Source: an uncultured Alphaproteobacteria bacterium (lineage in GTDB: Bacteria; Pseudomonadota; Alphaproteobacteria; RF32; CAG-239). From it: a stretch of DNA of 64,000 bases. A model generated the notes under the pieces. That model ran no database searches. It was not told where the DNA came from and saw only the letters and a list, made by a program, of their open reading frames with translations. Every line of letters starts with the position of its first letter. Within the stretch, counting starts at the first letter, position 1. Shown here piece by piece: positions 59,805 to 64,000 of the stretch. Made by a program: the position numbers and the translations under genes. The stretch spans positions 1 to 64,000 of the forward strand of contig CAKQRZ010000010.1 of assembly GCA_934271715.1 (NCBI GenBank). Direction: 5' to 3'.

Positions 59805-60986
59805 ATGTCCGGTGATGTTTGCTTTCATAACGCTGTAGTTTACAACGGCTATTCCATGATGAAAAACTGCGCCGTTTTAATCAGAGATGATAAAATTGTT
59901 GATGTGTTTAATGAAGAGCGTTTTTTTCAAAAAAAATTTGATGATTCCACTCGTTTGATAGATGTAAAAGGCTGCAGTATTGCTCCTGGTTTTATAGATA
60001 CGCATATCCATGGTTTCGGCGGTTACGGAACGGAGGACTGCTCGGCAAAATCTATTTTAAAAATGTCGGAGGGCTTGGCTAAATGGGGCGTAACCTCATT
60101 TATTCCGACGCTGTATTCTGAAAAAAAAGATAAAATGATACGCGGCATACGCGCAATCGTCAAAGCCATGGGCAAAGAAAAAGGTGCCAAAATTTTAGGC
60201 ATTCATCTGGAGGGGCCTTTTATCTCGCCGGCCCGACTGGGCGTGCAGTCGCCGGATACGGTAAGTCCGGTGGATTTGAATTTAATGGAAGAATTATGGA
60301 ACGCCTCAGAAGGGCATATCATCAATATGACGCTGGCTCCGGAAATAAAAAATATGCGGGAGCTGGCTTTGTATTGCATTTCTAAAGGAATTGTCATGCA
60401 GGCCGGTCATACTAACGCCACCTATAAGCAGATGATTGAGGGTATGCAGGCGCGGATTATGCATGTAACCCACTTGTTTAACGCCATGAGCCGCATGCAT
60501 CACCGCGACCCGGGAGCAGTAGGCGCCGTATTTATTCATCCGGAATTGTCGTGTGAAATTATCGCCGACGGTATTCATATAGATTCGGAAATCATAAAGT
60601 TTTTGCTGACCTGCAAGTCTTTGGATAAAGTTGTTTTGGTTACCGACGCTTTAAAGCCGACCAAGCAAAAGCACGGACCTTTGTTTGCCAACGGCGAGGA
60701 AGTGTATCTGGATAAATGTTTTTACCGAAAATCGGATAATGTGATTGCCGGTTCGGCGCTGACCATGATAGACAGCGTGAAAAATATCGTTTCTTACGGG
60801 TTTAGGCTGGAAGAGGCTATTCACATGGCGTCAACCAATCCGGCAAGAATTATGAAACAAGACAATTTAGGCGTTATCGCTCCGGGATATGACGCTGACT
60901 TGGTTATTCTCAGCGATAAACTGAAAGTAAAATATACCATTATTAAAGGGCAAATTTATGAGAAAGGAAAATTAGTATGCGCGTAA
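59805..60986 (+). CDS. nagA: N-acetylglucosamine-6-phosphate deacetylase
   Basis: The 393-residue amidohydrolase has the metal-binding IDTHIHGFGGYGTED, EGPFISPARLGVQSPD, QAGHTNATYKQM, HLFNAMSRMHHRDPG and catalytic Asp in VLVTDALKPT. It deacetylates GlcNAc-6-P to glucosamine-6-P. It overlaps nagB by ten bases, so both are cotranscribed. Together with glmM this links amino-sugar breakdown and cell-wall synthesis. Confidence 0.94.
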   Translation: MSGDVCFHNAVVYNGYSMMKNCAVLIRDDKIVDVFNEERFFQKKFDDSTRLIDVKGCSIAPGFIDTHIHGFGGYGTEDCSAKSILKMSEGLAKWGVTSFIPTLYSEKKDKMIRGIRAIVKAMGKEKGAKILGIHLEGPFISPARLGVQSPDTVSPVDLNLMEELWNASEGHIINMTLAPEIKNMRELALYCISKGIVMQAGHTNATYKQMIEGMQARIMHVTHLFNAMSRMHHRDPGAVGAVFIHPELSCEIIADGIHIDSEIIKFLLTCKSLDKVVLVTDALKPTKQKHGPLFANGEEVYLDKCFYRKSDNVIAGSALTMIDSVKNIVSYGFRLEEAIHMASTNPARIMKQDNLGVIAPGYDADLVILSDKLKVKYTIIKGQIYEKGKLVCA

Positions 60987-61771
60987 TAATAAAAGATGAT
61001 AAAGAGTGGGTAGCAGATTGGGCGGCAAACTATGTTGCCTATAAAATCAACCGTTTCAAGCCGACACCTAACAAGCCGTTTGTTTTGGGTTTGCCAACCG
61101 GTTCAACTCCGCTCGGCATGTATAATAAGCTGATTAAGCTGTGCCAAGCAAGCAAGGTTTCATTTGCCAATGTCGTTACTTTTAATATGGACGAATATAT
61201 CGGTTTGGCTCCGGAGCATCCGCAAAGCTATCATTATTTTATGTATGAAAATTTCTTTAACCATATAGATATTCAAAAGAAAAACATTCATATTTTGGAC
61301 GGCTTAACCAAAGACTATGAAAAAGAATGTTTAGGTTATGAGCGCAAAATTAAAGAGATAGGCGGTATTCATCTGTTTATCGGCGGAGTAGGGGAAGATG
61401 GGCATATTGCCTTTAACGAGCCTTTTTCGTCGCTGTCATCCCGCACCAGAGTAAAAACGCTGACCGAAAGCACCATAAAAGCAAATTCCCGATTTTTTGA
61501 TTATGATTTATCAAAAGTTCCGACCCAAGCGCTGACCGTCGGCGTCGGCACCATTATGGACGCGGAAGAAGTTATGATTCTGGCAACCGGAAAAAATAAG
61601 GCTCAAGCCCTGAAGCACAGCATAGAAGACGGCATAAGCCATGTTTGGACTTTGTCGGAACTGCAGCGCCACCAGCATGGAATTATTGTTTGCGACAAAG
61701 AGGCTGCGTCAGACCTGAGCGAACCGACAATAAAATACTTTTTGGAAATCCAAAGCAAAATCCCGGGATAA
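60977..61771 (+). CDS. nagB: glucosamine-6-phosphate deaminase
   Basis: The 264-residue enzyme converts glucosamine-6-P to fructose-6-P and ammonia. Motifs are LPTGSTPLGMYNKL, TFNMDEYIGL (catalytic Asp), GGVGEDGHIAFNEPFSSL (Asp, His and Glu of the active site) and LTVGVGTIMDAEEVMILATG. The length is normal. Confidence 0.95.
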   Translation: MRVIIKDDKEWVADWAANYVAYKINRFKPTPNKPFVLGLPTGSTPLGMYNKLIKLCQASKVSFANVVTFNMDEYIGLAPEHPQSYHYFMYENFFNHIDIQKKNIHILDGLTKDYEKECLGYERKIKEIGGIHLFIGGVGEDGHIAFNEPFSSLSSRTRVKTLTESTIKANSRFFDYDLSKVPTQALTVGVGTIMDAEEVMILATGKNKAQALKHSIEDGISHVWTLSELQRHQHGIIVCDKEAASDLSEPTIKYFLEIQSKIPG

Positions 61772-61782
61772 TAAGGAAATAA

Positions 61783-61822
61783 CAAAAGAAAGCAGTTCTT
61801 CAAATTTACTGTTTTCTTTTTT
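61783..61822 (+). terminator. terminator after nagB
   Basis: AAAAGAAAGCAG and CTGTTTTCTTTT pair imperfectly, followed by more T residues. Confidence 0.55.
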
Positions 61823-61847
61823 ATAAGGCTGTATCGGCAATTATACT

Positions 61848-62783
61848 TTAATACCAATATAATAAGGCGTGGCAGGCAATACCTTGTTTACAAACCGGAA
61901 TATCTTTGCAAAATTCGTTAATCTGCGAAACCGTTAAATCTTTCAGGCAATTTTGGCTGTATGTTTGGCAGTCGCTATCGCCAAAAAATAAGTTATTTTT
62001 TGTCAGGCTGGAATTGTTGGTATTAATATAAAACATTACGGCATCAATCATGTTGTGATAATATTTACCGACATTCAAATATAGTTTGCACCTTAAAGCA
62101 TCGTTGTTGACATTGTCGGAAAGTATGCCGATATAGCCGGTTCCATGATGATATATGGAAAGGATGTTGCCAAGAGCGTCTTGAACATGAAGAGTATCGT
62201 TAGGTATAATCATATCGTCGGGAAATTCATCTAAAGCCAAAAGAACAGAAACCAGATAAGTTTCACTATTAGCTACTTTTTGGTCATTTAGCCGAAGTTG
62301 TGATTTATAAGTGGTTAAAGTGTTTATCATATATTGCCATTGTTCAAGTGCTTTATTCCATTTATACATGGATAATGCCTTAGAATAACCGGCAATTCCA
62401 CCGACAGAGAGAACAGCAATAATTGCTAGAACGCCGAGCATTTCTATCATGCTTCTGCCTAGCGGGTTTGCGCCTCTGCCGCCAGTCATCCTAGGTCTTG
62501 TACCTAGGATCTTGTCGCACCAAGGGCGGAGCCAATCCTCGCCGTTAGTTACGGCGTCATTGCGAGCGGAGCAATCTATAACCCTCGCCCGTGCGGGAGA
62601 GGGTGACGCCTTGGCGTTGGGTGAGGGGTATTTAAAGAACGTGCAAAAGGTACTAAGCCCTCGTCTCCGGCACCAGTCATTCTCGGATTTATTCCGAGAA
62701 TCTTCTCTCAATAAGCACTTATGCAATAATAAGGCAAATTTATTGGCTAGGTTAGAGACTCGTTGTAACAAGATTCTAGGCAC
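61848..62783 (-). CDS. type IV prepilin-like protein with a repeat-expanded leader, locus C
   Basis: The mature protein is predicted to start after the Gly codon at 62459-62457, with RSMIEMLGVLAIIAVLSVGG and Glu at +5. C-terminal cysteines include CKDIPVCKQGIAC, and the end is LLYWY. The listed start is only an in-frame GTG. The frame stays open upstream to the CT tract at 62943-62959, where it would join the ATG at 62982 after gain of one CT unit. The leader from that ATG is about 175 codons. It includes repeat-derived segments YPSPNAKASPSP, CSARNDAVTNGE and RPWCDKILGT. Confidence 0.75.
   Translation of the reverse strand: MPRILLQRVSNLANKFALLLHKCLLREDSRNKSENDWCRRRGLSTFCTFFKYPSPNAKASPSPARARVIDCSARNDAVTNGEDWLRPWCDKILGTRPRMTGGRGANPLGRSMIEMLGVLAIIAVLSVGGIAGYSKALSMYKWNKALEQWQYMINTLTTYKSQLRLNDQKVANSETYLVSVLLALDEFPDDMIIPNDTLHVQDALGNILSIYHHGTGYIGILSDNVNNDALRCKLYLNVGKYYHNMIDAVMFYINTNNSSLTKNNLFFGDSDCQTYSQNCLKDLTVSQINEFCKDIPVCKQGIACHALLYWY
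62487..62515. repeat. CCTAGG-type palindromic repeat in a prepilin leader
   Basis: ATCCTAGGTCTTGTACCTAGGAT is a short palindrome. Relatives lie at about 39526-39558, 62771-62797 and 63390-63419 (CTAGGCAC...GGCCTAG), always in prepilin leaders. Confidence 0.6.
62580..62655. repeat. dispersed repeat (GAGGGTGACGCC type), copy 2
   Basis: Matches 39583-39660 and is translated in the same frame in the prepilin leader. Confidence 0.65.
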
Positions 62784-62942
62784 AAGGCCTAGAATGACTG
62801 GTGCCGGAGACGCAGACTTAGTGTCGCCTGTCAGTTTTGTTCTTAATGCGTTATTACCGAAAGTATCATTTTTTCTGCCAAACCCCGCAAAAACGTGCTG
62901 AACGGCAGAAAAAGCGCCTTTAATCAGATGTTCAGGATTTGC

Positions 62943-62959
62943 AGAGAGAGAGAGAGAGA
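62943..62959. repeat. CT/AG dinucleotide tract, copy C
   Basis: Seventeen alternating A/G bases, one unit longer than copies A and B. From the ATG at 62982 the frame reads MKNKLSKGLSLSLCKS and stops. Adding one CT unit would connect it to SANPEHLIKGAFSAVQH and the prepilin. Confidence 0.75.
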
Positions 62960-62979
62960 CCTTTGCTTAGCTTATTTTT

Positions 62980-63049
62980 CATCTTTCTTTCCTCTTAATT
63001 TTAGTTATTTTACATTTTTATTCTACACCAGCCATACTCCATAAGTCAA
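62980..63049 (-). promoter_or_regulatory. promoter, ribosome-binding site and start codon of leftward prepilin gene, copy C
   Basis: On the minus strand TTGACT (63049-63044), 18 bases, TAGAAT (63025-63020), AGAGGAAAG and ATG (62982-62980). Same spacing as copies A and B. Confidence 0.65.
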
Positions 63050-63081
63050 CCGCAAAATCAAAGCGTTGGAAGAGGCGGAAG

Positions 63082-63256
63082 TGTGTAAAAAAACGACCGT
63101 TTAAAAGGGACAGTTTTTAGGCTGTTTTTAGTAATGTAGCAGAGGTCGTTAAGAATTGCAATAACTTTTTATATTTGCGATGTTTTTTGCTGATTTATGA
63201 GAATTTTCAGCGTTTTGTTTTGAGTGTGTAAAAATAACGGTCGTTTTTTTTACACA
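63082..63256. repeat. inverted repeat flanking 134 bp upstream of the rightward prepilin gene, copy C
   Basis: The arm at 63082-63101 (TGTGTAAA...CGACCGTT) is the reverse complement of 63236-63256 apart from one A in the run. The enclosed 134 bases equal the length in copy A, and the right arm ends 16 bases before the ATG, as in copy A. Confidence 0.7.
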
Positions 63257-63272
63257 TAATAGGAGGAATAAG

Positions 63273-64000
63273 ATGTTGAAGAGCAGAGAATTTTTAAGAG
63301 AAAAAAGTAGGGGAAGAGTAGGTGGATTGCTTCACTGCGCTCGCAATGACGCCGTAACTAACGGCGAGGGTTGGCTCCGCCCTTGGTGCCACAAGATACT
63401 AGGCACAGGGCCTAGTATGACAGGTGCTAGAGGCGCAAATTCCTTTGGCCGCAGTATGATTGAAATGTTAGGCGTGCTGGCTATTATCGGCGTATTATCT
63501 GTCGGTGGAATTGCCGGATATAGCAAGGCTATGGAGCAATTTAAGGTTAACAAAGCCATAGATGAGTATACTGCTTTAACATATGGGGTTGTGGAACATC
63601 TGGATGAAATTCGCAAAAGTTTTAGAAATAGGGAAGATTATTTTATCTCAGATTTTTTAACGGCGGTAAATTTGATACCCGATAATTGGCGGCATAACGG
63701 CAAGGCGTTTAAGGATAGTTATGGTAATTATGTTCAGTTATTTTATTCATCATCTTATGACAGATTGGTTTATGATATATACATCGGCGGTTTATCGGCA
63801 ACACAAGAACAGAAGACTGTTTCATCAGCTTTTTCGGCAAAATTTTGCATGAAGCTGTTTGAAAACTTAGTGATTCCGCTGCATTCTGTAGTGCAATACG
63901 GCGAATTATATAGAAGCCAAAACGGATTATTTCGGTTTGCCGGAGATACAACCTGCAACGGGGAAAGTAAATGCTTGACAGATTTAACCTTATCAGAAAT
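63273..64000 (+). CDS. type IV prepilin-like protein, cut by the right window edge
   Basis: The frame is open from the ATG at 63273 (AGGAGG upstream) to the end of the window. It begins M-LKSREFLREKSRG, like the gene at 353. The leader is 59 residues and contains repeat-derived HCARNDAVTNGE and RPWCHKILGT. Cleavage is predicted after Gly59, before RSMIEMLGVLAIIGVLSVGG. The body includes NLIPDNWRHNGK, IPLHSVVQYGELY and CNGESKCLTDLTLSE, matching the C-terminal pattern of the other copies. Only the last 20 or so residues are missing. Confidence 0.8.
   Translation, partial: MLKSREFLREKSRGRVGGLLHCARNDAVTNGEGWLRPWCHKILGTGPSMTGARGANSFGRSMIEMLGVLAIIGVLSVGGIAGYSKAMEQFKVNKAIDEYTALTYGVVEHLDEIRKSFRNREDYFISDFLTAVNLIPDNWRHNGKAFKDSYGNYVQLFYSSSYDRLVYDIYIGGLSATQEQKTVSSAFSAKFCMKLFENLVIPLHSVVQYGELYRSQNGLFRFAGDTTCNGESKCLTDLTLSE

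Overview
The window comes from an alphaproteobacterium. It carries ctrA, the cell-cycle methyltransferase gene ccrM, the lpxC-bamD-recN and uvrC-pgsA neighbourhoods and an atpHAGDC operon. The modest GC content, NagA/NagB, a chlamydial-type arginine decarboxylase/antiporter pair and many small cysteine-containing secreted proteins suggest an uncultured host- or gut-associated lineage. That placement is inference; no rRNA lies in the window.

Layout. 0-1.3 kb: a divergent prepilin locus and tRNA-Glu(CUC). 1.3-5.3 kb: sodB, ctrA, a membrane protein, glmM and an outer-membrane barrel. 5.4-14.5 kb: RNase P RNA, then lpxC, bamD, recN, uvrC, pgsA and an OmpR/EnvZ-type pair. 14.5-15.5 kb: palindromes and two head-to-head modules that look like type I toxin/antisense-RNA pairs. 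15.6-19.2 kb: two cysteine-rich envelope or secreted proteins, then a decayed region with an sRNA-like unit, a frameshifted GIY-YIG gene and a prepilin 3' fragment. 19.2-31.8 kb: a CoA-transferase, clpB, a large protein with a colicin-like HNH motif, an NrdD-tail-like small protein and ATP synthase. 31.9-38.8 kb: a reduced dcw cluster (mraY, ftsW, murB, ftsQ, ftsA, ftsZ). 38.9-40.7 kb: a second prepilin locus beside a serine recombinase. 40.8-53.2 kb: a lipoprotein, prmA, an aminopeptidase P, a HAD-like protein, ccrM, two GppA/Ppx paralogues, rlmE and gyrA. 53.4-55.6 kb: aaxB/aaxC-like arginine-to-agmatine genes. 55.6-61.8 kb: membrane proteins, a GT-C-like protein, a HAD phosphatase, a nitroreductase-like protein, nagA and nagB. 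61.8-64 kb: a third, divergent prepilin locus.

Two accessory systems stand out. First, the leftward prepilin genes share a sigma70-like promoter, an ATG and a short CT-dinucleotide tract. In the two copies that can be read through, the tract sits out of frame with the pilin as sequenced, but loss or gain of one CT unit would join the frames. This is the layout expected of slipped-strand phase variation. The prepilin leaders are also greatly lengthened by in-frame palindromic repeats. Second, at 14.84-15.48 kb two 21-codon basic/hydrophobic ORFs each have a promoter, a long 5' UTR, a terminator and a promoter for an antisense RNA over the UTR. Both systems are inferred from sequence only.
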